Source of the DNA: CAVQCX01 sp963775335
Lineage (GTDB): Bacteria > Pseudomonadota > Gammaproteobacteria > Chromatiales > Chromatiaceae
DNA length: 64,000 nt
Direction of reading: 5' to 3'
Assembly (NCBI GenBank): GCA_963775335.1
Contig: CAVZIJ010000003.1
Span: 2,418,001 to 2,482,000, forward strand
A program made the translations under genes and the position numbers. Of the stretch, positions 27,021 through 35,668 are shown in pieces (the first letter of the stretch is position 1; every line of letters begins with the position of its first letter). The notes under the pieces were generated by a model. That model did not search any database, had not been told where the DNA came from, and saw only the letters and a list, made by a program, of their open reading frames with translations.

Positions 27021-27398
27021 TCAACCTCCGTGCCCGATGAGAGCCTTCACCACCGCGAACAGCACCCAGTCCACCACCCACATAAAGATCCCCATCAGCA
27101 CCACGAGCCCCATCACCACGAGGGTCGTCTGGATGGCCTCCTGACGCGACGGCCAGACCACCTTGCGCAATTCTGTCCTGGCATCAACACCAAAGCGCCA
27201 GAGGCTGCGACCCGGGGTGCTCTGCAGGGCGATCGCAGTGGCCGAGCCGAGCACGACCAACAGCCCCAGCACCCGCAGGAGAATCGAGTGCTCCTCGAAA
27301 TAATAGAAGCCGTAAATACCGGCGACGAGGAGCAGCGCGGCGACCACCAGCTTCGCCGCATCCATGCTGGAGCTCGGAACCTCAGCCTTCGCGTTCAT
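27021..27398 (-). CDS. secE: Protein translocase subunit SecE
   Basis: A 125-residue SecE from MNAKAEVPSSSMDAAK, a three-helix gammaproteobacterial form. Two N-terminal transmembrane segments (about residues 15-32 and 40-57) are followed by the conserved amphipathic EFRKVVWP-like motif (ELRKVVWPSRQEA) and the clamp helix. It partners SecY. The annotated start excludes the upstream tRNA-Trp gene, through which the frame happens to be open. Confidence 0.96.
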   Translation of the reverse strand: MNAKAEVPSSSMDAAKLVVAALLLVAGIYGFYYFEEHSILLRVLGLLVVLGSATAIALQSTPGRSLWRFGVDARTELRKVVWPSRQEAIQTTLVVMGLVVLMGIFMWVVDWVLFAVVKALIGHGG

Positions 27399-27427
27399 GA
27401 AAAAAGCGCTCGGATACTCTATGGAAA

Positions 27428-27503
<76 letters not shown>

Positions 27504-27584
27504 ATGAATTGTTAGAGCAGCCCCAGTCCGCGATCTGCTGCGGGTGGAGCCGCTCCTGCTACCTCGTCGATACCGACGCGCTGA

Positions 27585-28775
<1,191 letters not shown>

Positions 28776-28868
28776 CGGGTACTCTCCGGAAGGGTGTTTC
28801 GCTGAGATCTGAAACCGAAATCCGGGCGCTTACCGCGCCCCTGTCCCTCGCAACAGAACGTCTGAATA

Positions 28869-28944
28869 TGGAGCCCAGAAGCGGATTTGAACCGCTGACC
28901 TCACCCTTACCAAGGGTGTGCTCTACCAACTGAGCTACCTGGGC
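28869..28944 (-). tRNA. tRNA-Thr (anticodon GGT)
   Basis: A 76-nt tRNA with acceptor GCCCAGG pairing TCTGGGC (one G-U), anticodon loop CTTGGTAAG giving GGT, T-loop GGTTCAAATCC and an encoded CCA. It is the last tRNA before tufB in the operon. Confidence 0.95.
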
Positions 28945-29067
28945 GCGCCTTAACCTACTCAAGCAGCCCCGACCCCGGCAGGACCGCCTGTCAAAACTAC
29001 CGGTGGCCGCGGAGACACAGCACCCGACCGCCCCGAACAGCCGCAGGTCGCAGCGTCAGGGCGTACC

Positions 29068-29141
29068 TGGAGCGGGTGATGGGAGTCGAACCCACGCCAT
29101 CAGCTTGGAAGGCTGAGGTTCTACCGTTGAACTACACCCGC
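29068..29141 (-). tRNA. tRNA-Gly (anticodon TCC)
   Basis: A 74-nt tRNA with acceptor GCGGGTG/CACCCGC, anticodon TCC in CTTCCAAG, T-loop GGTTCGACTCC and an encoded CCA. It corresponds to glyT of the tyrU-glyT-thrT-tufB order. The spacer to tRNA-Tyr is about 470 bp and holds the duplicated element described at 29289-29631. Confidence 0.95.
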
Positions 29142-29288
29142 GATGACTCGGGACCCGCGACGCCGGGACGGACGATGAAGAATCCTGCCCCGCCCGCCCG
29201 GCTGAAGCCGATCAACCGCGCCCCGAGGCGCTCCGCCGCCAGACGCACGACTCACTTCGGAGGAGGCGCAAAGACCCCTGCCCTCCGG

Positions 29289-29445
29289 GCGCGGCCTGCG
29301 GCCGCGTGCCGATTCGCTCCCGGCGAATCGGTCGAACCTCTCTCGGTTCTCATCCTCCCCCCCTGTCGGGACCGGGGAAGATGCCTGGCGCGCTCTCCTT
29401 ACCGCCCACGCTGCCACTCCCGATTCTGGTGGAGGGGGGAGGATT
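29289..29445. repeat. Copy 1 of a ~157-bp repeat ending in a 19-nt tRNA-Tyr 3' fragment
   Basis: This stretch is nearly identical to 29476-29631 (one C missing from a C-run in the other copy). Its right end, 29427-29445, is an exact 19-nt copy of the 3' end of tRNA-Tyr including CCA, cut in the T-loop at GGATT. Beyond that the tRNA sequence is replaced by ACTCCGGGCATCCTGCCCTC. The repeat also contains a GATTCGCTCCCGGCGAATC inverted repeat. It lies downstream of tRNA-Tyr in the same transcript. Confidence 0.88.
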
Positions 29446-29475
29446 ACTCCGGGCATCCTGCCCTCCGCCCTCCGC

Positions 29476-29631
29476 GCGCGGCCTGCGGCCGCGTGCCGAT
29501 TCGCTCCCGGCGAATCGGTCGAACCTCTCTCGGTTCTCATCCTCCCCCCTGTCGGGACCGGGGAAGATGCCTGGCGCGCTCTCCTTACCGCCCACGCTGC
29601 CACTCCCGATTCTGGTGGAGGGGGGAGGATT
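29476..29631. repeat. Copy 2 of the ~157-bp repeat, running into tRNA-Tyr
   Basis: Matches 29289-29445 with a period of about 186 bp. Its right end is the 3' 19 nt of the functional tRNA-Tyr gene itself (29613-29631), so the duplicated unit is 'tRNA-Tyr 3' end plus downstream spacer'. The arrangement mirrors the repeats after the E. coli tyrT locus. Confidence 0.88.
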
Positions 29632-29697
29632 CGAACCTCCGAAGGCTGAGCCGTCAGATTTACAGTCTGATCCCTTTGGCCGCTCGGGAACCCCTCC
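29613..29697 (-). tRNA. tRNA-Tyr (anticodon GTA)
   Basis: An 85-nt class II tRNA with a long variable arm, acceptor GGAGGGG/CCCCTCC, anticodon loop ACTGTAAATC giving GTA, T-loop GGTTCGAATCC and an encoded CCA. It is the first gene of the tRNA-tufB operon, about 15 bp downstream of the promoter's -10 box. Confidence 0.95.
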
Positions 29698-29711
29698 CGG
29701 GGAAGCGCAAT

Positions 29712-29740
29712 ATTCTGTCGGACCACCCAGGGAGTGTCAA
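29712..29740 (-). promoter_or_regulatory. Sigma70-type promoter of the tRNA-Tyr-Gly-Thr-tufB operon
   Basis: On the minus strand TTGACA (29740-29735) and CAGAAT (29717-29712) are 17 bp apart. The segment after the -10 is GC-rich (GCGCTTCCCC), resembling the discriminators of stringently controlled stable-RNA promoters. Its position just before tRNA-Tyr fits the operon start. Confidence 0.75.
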
Positions 29741-29878
29741 CCGGTTTTTGGCACCGCAGACTCATCCTGGATGCCGGTTTCTGGTAGCATCGGCACCCTC
29801 GCGCGAGGCAGTCGCGGGTCAGTCATATTCCTGATCGATCATCGCCCGCCTCGCATCGGTTACAGGGGGAGTTACAGG

Positions 29879-31219
29879 ATGAAGGTCACGATCTTCGGTA
29901 GCGGTTACGTCGGGCTTGTCACGGGCGCCTGCCTGGCAGAGGTCGGTAACCAGGTGGTCTGCGTCGACGTGGACCCGGCGAAGATCCAGCTGCTCAACAA
30001 CGGCGGCATTCCTATATATGAGCCCGGCCTCGAGGAGCTGGTTGCCCGAAACCAGGAAGCGGGGCGATTGCACTTCACGACCGAGGCCCATGTCGGCGTC
30101 GAGCACGGCCTGTTTCAGTTCATCGCCGTGGGCACCCCCCCGGACGAGGACGGCTCAGCCGACCTCCAGCACGTCCTGGCCGTGGCCCGATCTATCGGCG
30201 GGCATATGAGCGATTACCGCATCGTCGTGAACAAGTCGACGGTGCCGGTAGGCACTGCCGACAAGGTCGCGACGACCGTTCGGGAAACCCTCGCCGCAAG
30301 GGGCTCTCAGGTTGAATTCGACGTCGTTTCCAACCCCGAGTTCCTGAAAGAAGGGGCCGCAGTGGATGATTTCATGCGGCCGGACCGCATCGTGATCGGA
30401 ACGGACAACCCGCGCACCAGCGAGCTATTGCGAGTGCTCTACACGCCCTTCAACCGCAATCACGACCGTCTGATCACGATGGACGTGCGCTCGGCGGAGC
30501 TGACCAAGTACGCGGCCAACGCCATGCTCGCGACCAAGATCAGCTTCATGAACGAGCTCGCGAACATTGCAGAGGCGGTCGGGGCGAACATCGAACGGGT
30601 CCGCGTCGGTATCGGCTCCGACCCGCGCATAGGCTACCAGTTCATCTATCCCGGCTGCGGATACGGAGGGTCCTGCTTCCCGAAGGATGTCCGGGCCCTC
30701 GAGAAGACCGCCCTGGCAGCCGGCTGCACCCCCCAGATCCTTACCGCCGTCGAAGCGGTGAACCACCGCCAAAAGCGCATACTGTTCGACAAGATCAGGC
30801 AACACTTCGGCGACAACCTGACCGGTCGGACCTTCGCACTCTGGGGCCTGTCCTTCAAGCCCAACACCGATGACATGCGCGAGGCCTCCAGCCGCACCCT
30901 CATGGAGGCCCTTTGGGAGGCCGGAGCCGGCGTCCGCGCTTTCGATCCGGTCGCCTCGGAGGAGGCCCGGCGCATCTACGGCGAGCGCACCGACCTCAAG
31001 CTGTGTGAGGAGGCGGACGAGGCCCTTTCGGGCGCCGATGGGCTGATCATCGCAACCGAATGGGCCGCGTTTCGCAGCCCCGACTTCGCGCTGATCAAGC
31101 AATCGTTGAACGAGCCGGTGATCTTCGACGGGCGCAACCTCTACGATCCGGCCATCGTAACCGCCGCAGGCATTTCCTATTACTCCGTCGGCAGGACACC
31201 TCAGCACCCCGCGCGCTGA
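29879..31219 (+). CDS. ugd: UDP-glucose 6-dehydrogenase family protein
   Basis: A 446-residue enzyme that oxidises UDP-glucose (or a related UDP-hexose) to the uronate with two NAD+, supplying precursors for surface polysaccharides. The N-terminal Rossmann motif is MKVTIFGSGYVGLVTGACLA; the catalytic cysteine lies in GCGYGGSCFPKDVRAL; the C-terminal UDP-binding domain contains LWGLSFKPNTDDMREASS. The open frame extends far upstream through repeats and tRNA-Tyr, but the ATG at 29879, preceded by a purine-rich GGGGGA, is the only start matching the family. It stands alone, divergent from the tRNA operon. Confidence 0.93.
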   Translation: MKVTIFGSGYVGLVTGACLAEVGNQVVCVDVDPAKIQLLNNGGIPIYEPGLEELVARNQEAGRLHFTTEAHVGVEHGLFQFIAVGTPPDEDGSADLQHVLAVARSIGGHMSDYRIVVNKSTVPVGTADKVATTVRETLAARGSQVEFDVVSNPEFLKEGAAVDDFMRPDRIVIGTDNPRTSELLRVLYTPFNRNHDRLITMDVRSAELTKYAANAMLATKISFMNELANIAEAVGANIERVRVGIGSDPRIGYQFIYPGCGYGGSCFPKDVRALEKTALAAGCTPQILTAVEAVNHRQKRILFDKIRQHFGDNLTGRTFALWGLSFKPNTDDMREASSRTLMEALWEAGAGVRAFDPVASEEARRIYGERTDLKLCEEADEALSGADGLIIATEWAAFRSPDFALIKQSLNEPVIFDGRNLYDPAIVTAAGISYYSVGRTPQHPAR

Positions 31220-31302
31220 TCGACCGATACCGACGACTGTGGCGGCAAAGCATCAATCGGTGAGAATTTCCCGCAATCAGCCCATCCTTTGCGCAGAGCC
31301 CC

Positions 31303-31331
31303 TTGACAGCCAGGCACGCATCGTCCATGAT
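31303..31331 (+). promoter_or_regulatory. Probable sigma70 promoter upstream of the FadL-type porin gene
   Basis: TTGACA (31303-31308) and CATGAT (31326-31331) are separated by 17 bp in the 246-bp gap between ugd and the porin gene. The -35 is consensus, the -10 matches four of six positions. The predicted transcript has a leader of about 125 nt with a GGAGG ribosome binding site before the ATG. Confidence 0.6.
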
Positions 31332-31465
31332 CGCGCCAACATCGAAATGTTGCAAAAATATAACAATCGCGCCGACGAACAACAAACCGGCCCCGAAAGC
31401 GTAGGACGACGACACCGAGGAGGGCGCGCTCTCGGGACCTTCCAAAATTCTGGAGGATCTTCACC

Positions 31466-32827
31466 ATGTTGCAAAAAAAGCACCTGATGGCAACCGCAAT
31501 CGTGGCGACCCTGGTCGCACCGAGCGCCTTCGCGACCAACGGCATGTTCAGTGATGCCTACGGTACCAAGAGCAAAGGCATGGCCGGGGCAACCACCGCC
31601 CTGCCCCAAGACACGATGGCGGCTGCGACCAACCCCGCAGGCATGGTGTTCGTCGGCAACGGCATGGACATGGGCGCGGCGGTGTTCAGTCCGCGCCGCA
31701 AATGGGAGAGCGAGCGGGACCTGGGCCCCGGGCTCGCGCCCTCGCTGACCACCCGGGAGAGCGGCAAGGACTGGTTCCTGATCCCGAGCTTCGGCTACAA
31801 CAAGATGCTCGACGACACCCGGTCGGTAGGGATCGATGTCTTCGGAAATGGCGGGATGAATACCGACTATCGCTCCGAAGTTCGCCCGATCGTCCCGTTC
31901 AATCTGCTGCCCCTACGCGGCTCGTTCGGGGACGGCCGGGCCAACATCGACCTAGAGCAGCTGTTCATCGAGCCGACCTACTCCCAGAAGCTGACCGACG
32001 ATGTCTCCGTCGGGATCAGCCCGATCCTCGCGGTGCAGCGCTTCCGCGCCAAGGGTCTTACCCGCTTCCGCCTCTTCACCGCGGACGCGTGGGACGCCCC
32101 CGGTATCCTTCCCCACCCCTGGGTAGTGAACGGCCTGGATGACAACGGGTACGACTGGTCCTATGGCGGCGGCGTCAAGGCCGGGATCCAGGCCAACGTC
32201 AGCCCCACCCTATCCTTGGGCGCAGCCGTCCAGTCTAAGATGTACATGAGCAAGTTCTCCTCGTACGACGACTTGTTCGCCAACAACGGCGACCTGGACA
32301 TCCCCGCCACCGTGAATGTCGGCCTCGCATATAAGCCCGTGGCGGGGCACACCTTCACCTTCGACGTTCAGGACATCTTCTACAGCGATGTGAAAGCCAT
32401 CGGCAATCCGAGCACCGACACGCTGATCGGCTGCCTGCTGGGCAAGCTCGCCCTGCAGGGCAACAGCTGCTTCCTGGGCGGCAGCAACGGTGCCGGGTTC
32501 GGCTGGAGCGACATGGTCGTGTACAAGGCCGGGTGGCAGTGGGAGTACAGCGACCGCACCACCGCCCGCCTGGGCTTCAGCTACGGCAAGCAGCCGATCC
32601 CGAGCCGGGACGTGGTGTTCAACATCCTGGCGCCGGCCACGATTGAGGAGCACGTGACCGCCGGTCTGACCCGCAAGCTGGGTGAGAACAACGAGATCAA
32701 CCTGGCCCTGACCTACGCCCTCCCCAACTCAGTGGAAGGCCGCAACCCCTTCGGGTTGGGCTCGGAGCGCGTCAAGCTGACGATGCATCAGTGGGACCTG
32801 GAAATGGGCTGGGCCTGGAAATGGTAA
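31466..32827 (+). CDS. OmpP1/FadL-family outer membrane protein
   Basis: A 453-residue predicted beta-barrel porin. A Sec signal peptide ends near residue 23 (VAPSAFA, then TNGMF), and the family's NPA motif follows in AAATNPAGMVFVGNGMDMG. The body alternates short hydrophobic strands and polar loops. The C-terminus MHQWDLEMGWAWKW ends in aromatic residues as expected for barrel assembly. FadL proteins carry long-chain fatty acids or other hydrophobic compounds; the substrate here cannot be told. A cysteine pair (GCLLGK and NSCFLG) suggests a loop disulfide. A strong terminator follows at 32860. Confidence 0.88.
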   Translation: MLQKKHLMATAIVATLVAPSAFATNGMFSDAYGTKSKGMAGATTALPQDTMAAATNPAGMVFVGNGMDMGAAVFSPRRKWESERDLGPGLAPSLTTRESGKDWFLIPSFGYNKMLDDTRSVGIDVFGNGGMNTDYRSEVRPIVPFNLLPLRGSFGDGRANIDLEQLFIEPTYSQKLTDDVSVGISPILAVQRFRAKGLTRFRLFTADAWDAPGILPHPWVVNGLDDNGYDWSYGGGVKAGIQANVSPTLSLGAAVQSKMYMSKFSSYDDLFANNGDLDIPATVNVGLAYKPVAGHTFTFDVQDIFYSDVKAIGNPSTDTLIGCLLGKLALQGNSCFLGGSNGAGFGWSDMVVYKAGWQWEYSDRTTARLGFSYGKQPIPSRDVVFNILAPATIEEHVTAGLTRKLGENNEINLALTYALPNSVEGRNPFGLGSERVKLTMHQWDLEMGWAWKW

Positions 32828-32859
32828 CCTTCGCCGCGGGCCATTGAGGCCTCCGCCGC

Positions 32860-32886
32860 AAAAGGCCGCCCTCGGGCGGCCTTTTT
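32860..32886. terminator. Bidirectional intrinsic terminator between the porin gene and pth
   Basis: A 10-bp perfect stem (AAAGGCCGCC/GGCGGCCTTT, loop CTCG) is followed by TTTTT on the plus strand and preceded by AAAA, giving a T-run on the minus strand. It serves the convergent genes on both sides. Confidence 0.9.
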
Positions 32887-32896
32887 CATCGCGTGC

Positions 32897-33484
32897 TCAG
32901 CGCGCCGCGTGAAGGCTGTTCATCACCCGCTGGTGCTGGCCGTCCAGGATCAAAGGCAAGAGACCCGCCGCACGGGCCAGCGCCGCACGGACGCTGGTCT
33001 CATCGTCCCTGGAGGGTCGCCCGAGAACGTAATCGACCACCGCATTCTTATCGCCCGGATGGCCGATGCCGACGCGAAGACGCAGGAAATCCGGCCGCCC
33101 GAGGGCGTTCAAGAGATCGCGCAGGCCATTATGCCCTGCATGGCCACCGCCGCGCTTGAGCCGCACGACCCCGGGCTCGAGATCCAGCTCGTCGTGTACC
33201 ACCAACAGCTCCTCGGGGGCTATGCCGTAGTAGCCCGCGAAGGCTGACACGCTCTGGCCGCTGCGGTTCATGTAGGTCGTCGGCTTGAGCAGCCAGCAAT
33301 CGCGTCCGTCGACACGGATACGGGACAGGTCGCCGAAAAAACGCGGCGCGGGACGGAAGCTTCCGCCGAAAGCCCGGGCGAGCTCGTCGGCAAGCCAGAA
33401 CCCCACATTGTGACGCGTGCCCTCGTACCGGGCTCCCGGATTGCCCAGTCCCACCACGACGCGGACTGGGGTCTCCAGGGTCAT
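32897..33484 (-). CDS. pth: Peptidyl-tRNA hydrolase
   Basis: A 195-residue Pth with the signature VVGLGNPGARYEGTRHNVGF, containing the catalytic histidine, the tRNA-binding segment KPTTYMNRSGQSV, and GGGHAGHNGLRDL. It releases tRNA from peptidyl-tRNA dropped by ribosomes. It follows rplY in the usual prs-rplY-pth order. The ychF gene that commonly follows pth is absent; the FadL-type gene lies there instead on the opposite strand. Confidence 0.96.
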   Translation of the reverse strand: MTLETPVRVVVGLGNPGARYEGTRHNVGFWLADELARAFGGSFRPAPRFFGDLSRIRVDGRDCWLLKPTTYMNRSGQSVSAFAGYYGIAPEELLVVHDELDLEPGVVRLKRGGGHAGHNGLRDLLNALGRPDFLRLRVGIGHPGDKNAVVDYVLGRPSRDDETSVRAALARAAGLLPLILDGQHQRVMNSLHAAR

Positions 33485-33570
33485 CGGCCGGGCACGAGCG
33501 ACAGGAGGCAGAGAGAGTCAGCTGCGGGGAGGGAGCGACCTGATCGCTCCCCGCCCCCGGGCGCGGCGAC

Positions 33571-34215
33571 TCAGGCGCCAGGGCCTGTCTCACCAGGCTC
33601 GCCGCCCTCCACCGCTTCCTCGGCACCTGCTCCGCCATGCTTGGCCAGGAGCGCTACCACCGGAAGATCGTGCTCCGGTCCCTGAGCGAGGGCCGGGATC
33701 TCGACCCCTTCGGGCAGTTTGAGGTCGGACAGATGTAGCGTATCGCCAACCTGCATCGCCGAAACATCGACCTCGATGAACTCGGGCAGATTGCGGGGCA
33801 GACAGTTGATCTCAACGTCAGCGTGCAAGTGGCTGAACATGCCGCCGCCAAGCTTGATCCCCGGAGCGATCGCCTCACCGACGAAATGCAGGGGCACGTG
33901 CATCCGCAGCTTCTCATCCTCGGCGACGCGCTGGAAATCGATATGCAGCACGAACGGCTTGCTGGGGTGGCGCTGCAGATCCTTGACCACGACCCGCTCG
34001 CTGCCGGCCTCAACCTTCAGATCGAGCACATGGGAGTAAAACGACTCGTGCTCCAGATGCTGGGCAAGATCGGTGTGAACCAGCGCGATCATGGCTGGAT
34101 CTTTGTGCGCCCCATAAACAATCCCGGGCACCAGACCCGCACGGCGCAGGCGGCGGCTCGCACCCTTCCCCGTGTCCGTGCGCGCCTGCCCGACTATCTC
34201 GAATGTCTCTTGCAT
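33571..34215 (-). CDS. rplY: 50S ribosomal protein L25 / general stress protein Ctc
   Basis: A 214-residue two-domain L25 of the Ctc type. The N-terminal 5S rRNA-binding domain (FEIVGQARTDTGKGASRRLR) is followed by a C-terminal beta domain, ending in a Gly/Glu-rich tail. The ATG at 34215 is preceded by GGAGA at a good distance. An alternative ATG 12 bp upstream has no ribosome binding site. It follows prs by 125 bp. Confidence 0.95.
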   Translation of the reverse strand: MQETFEIVGQARTDTGKGASRRLRRAGLVPGIVYGAHKDPAMIALVHTDLAQHLEHESFYSHVLDLKVEAGSERVVVKDLQRHPSKPFVLHIDFQRVAEDEKLRMHVPLHFVGEAIAPGIKLGGGMFSHLHADVEINCLPRNLPEFIEVDVSAMQVGDTLHLSDLKLPEGVEIPALAQGPEHDLPVVALLAKHGGAGAEEAVEGGEPGETGPGA

Positions 34216-34340
34216 GTCAGTCTCCATCGAGCAAAAAGAACAGCCCCGAAGGACCCGCGACCAGGTCCAGTGCGGAGCACCTCGACGCCGCACCAGGGCG
34301 GCACGGCATCCGTTGAAGGTCGGCCCCAAGGCCGATCTAG

Positions 34341-35297
34341 TCAATCCACGAACAAAGAGCTCACCGACTCGTCATTGCTGATCCGGCGCAGCGTCTCGGC
34401 CAGCAGCTCGGCGATACTGAGCTGGCGAATCTTCGCGCAAGCGCGCGCCTCCGGCCACAGGGGGATGGTGTTGGTCACCACCAGCTCGTCGAGCATCGAC
34501 CGGTTGATGTTGGTGACGGCCGCCCCCGAGAGCACCGGATGGGTACAGTAAGCGACAACCCGCGCCGCGCCGTTCTCCTTCAAGGCCTTCGCCGCCTGGC
34601 ACAGCGTCCCGGCGGTATCCACCAGGTCGTCGATGATCACGCAGCTGCGCCCTTCGACCTCACCGATGATGTGCATCACCCGCGCCTCGTTCGCCCGCGG
34701 ACGACGCTTGTCGATGATTGCCAGATCAGCATCGTCCAGACGCTTGGCCAAGGCCCGGGCCCGAACAACCCCCCCCACGTCCGGCGACACCACCATCAGA
34801 TTCGGGTACTTCTGGCGCCAAACGTCGCCGAGCAGTACCGGGGAGGCGTAGACGTTATCGACCGGGATGTCGAAGAACCCCTGGATCTGGTCCGAGTGCA
34901 GATCCACCGTGAGCACGCGGTCCGCACCGGCCATGGCAATCATCTTGGCCACCAGGCGGGCCGTGATCGGCACCCTGGCCGAGCGCGGTCGACGATCCTG
35001 ACGGGCATAGCCGAAATACGGGATCACGGCGGTGATCCGTTGCGCCGAGGACCAACGCATCGCGTCGATCATCACCAGCATTTCCATCAGATGATCGTTG
35101 GTCGGCGCCGACGTGGGCTGCACGACGAAGACATCGCGCCCGCGCACGTTGTCCTGAATCTCGACCATCACCTCGCCATCGCTGAACTGACCGACGACGG
35201 CCTTGCCGAGCGGAAGATTCAGCCGGGCGGCAATCTCTGCGGTGAGCTCCGGGTTCGCGTTACCCGAAAACACGGTCATGGGGCTGGCGGCCGACAC
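34341..35297 (-). CDS. prs: Ribose-phosphate pyrophosphokinase
   Basis: A 318-residue PRPP synthetase that makes phosphoribosyl pyrophosphate from ribose 5-phosphate and ATP for nucleotide, histidine and tryptophan synthesis. Motifs seen: the flexible-loop region YARQDRRPRSARVPITARL, the cation site DLHSDQIQGFFDIPVDN, and the PRPP loop VIIDDLVDTAGTL. The GTG at 35297 is preceded by GGAGG about 7 nt away, which decides it over the ATG at 35279. Confidence 0.96.
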   Translation of the reverse strand: MSAASPMTVFSGNANPELTAEIAARLNLPLGKAVVGQFSDGEVMVEIQDNVRGRDVFVVQPTSAPTNDHLMEMLVMIDAMRWSSAQRITAVIPYFGYARQDRRPRSARVPITARLVAKMIAMAGADRVLTVDLHSDQIQGFFDIPVDNVYASPVLLGDVWRQKYPNLMVVSPDVGGVVRARALAKRLDDADLAIIDKRRPRANEARVMHIIGEVEGRSCVIIDDLVDTAGTLCQAAKALKENGAARVVAYCTHPVLSGAAVTNINRSMLDELVVTNTIPLWPEARACAKIRQLSIAELLAETLRRISNDESVSSLFVD

Positions 35298-35405
35298 GGA
35301 TAACCTCCGCTGCGTCTACTCGATCGTATCTGTTCGGGGCGCCTGGCCCGGATTGCCTAGAGCCCTGCCAGGGTGGCGCGGTCCCGGGCAGAAGACTGGG
35401 GCGGT

Positions 35406-35481
35406 TGGCTGGGGCGGTAGGATTCGAACCTACGCATGCTGGAGTCAAAGTCCAGTGCCTTAACCGCTTGGCGACGCCCCA
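35406..35481 (-). tRNA. tRNA-Gln (anticodon TTG)
   Basis: A 76-nt tRNA with acceptor TGGGGCG/CGCCCCA, anticodon loop CTTTGAC giving TTG, T-loop GGTTCGAATCC and an encoded CCA. It lies between ispE and prs, a common location. A damaged duplicate follows at 35513-35606. Confidence 0.96.
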
Positions 35482-35512
35482 CTCGTCTGCAAAACCCGAA
35501 TCCTACCGCCCC

Positions 35513-35606
35513 GCGGTAGGATGACTCGGGCATCCTGCCCTCGCCCCTGCGAACCTACACATGCTAGAGTCAAAGTCCAGTGCCTTAACCGCTTGGCGAC
35601 GCCCCG
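35513..35606 (-). pseudogene. Broken second tRNA-Gln with an insertion in the T-loop
   Basis: The segment 35550-35605 repeats the 5' two thirds of tRNA-Gln (D-arm, anticodon TTG, start of the T-arm) with a few substitutions. Where GGATTCGAACC should continue on the plus strand, 27 nt (35523-35549, starting GACTCGGGCATCC) separate GGAT from CGAACC. The acceptor 3' strand and CCA are missing. A 10-bp perfect inverted repeat (ATCCTACCGC/GCGGTAGGAT, 35500-35522) spans its 3' end. It cannot fold into a mature tRNA. Confidence 0.85.
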
Positions 35607-35668
35607 ATGATCTTTGGCCCCGAGTGTTTGCTCGCGAGGGATTCAGCCATTCCCGGAGAAAGCGCGCT

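Noticed and set aside
29121..29765. 214-codon minus-strand open frame across the tRNA-Tyr/Gly region
   Set aside because: It reads through two tRNA genes and a duplicated spacer; the repeated peptide segments simply reflect the DNA duplication.
29306..29878. N-terminal extension of the UDP-glucose dehydrogenase frame
   Set aside because: The frame is open through repeats and the tRNA-Tyr gene on the other strand; the family begins at MKVTIFGSGYVG (29879).
35550..35606. A functional second tRNA-Gln
   Set aside because: The T-arm is split by 27 nt and the acceptor 3' strand and CCA are absent.
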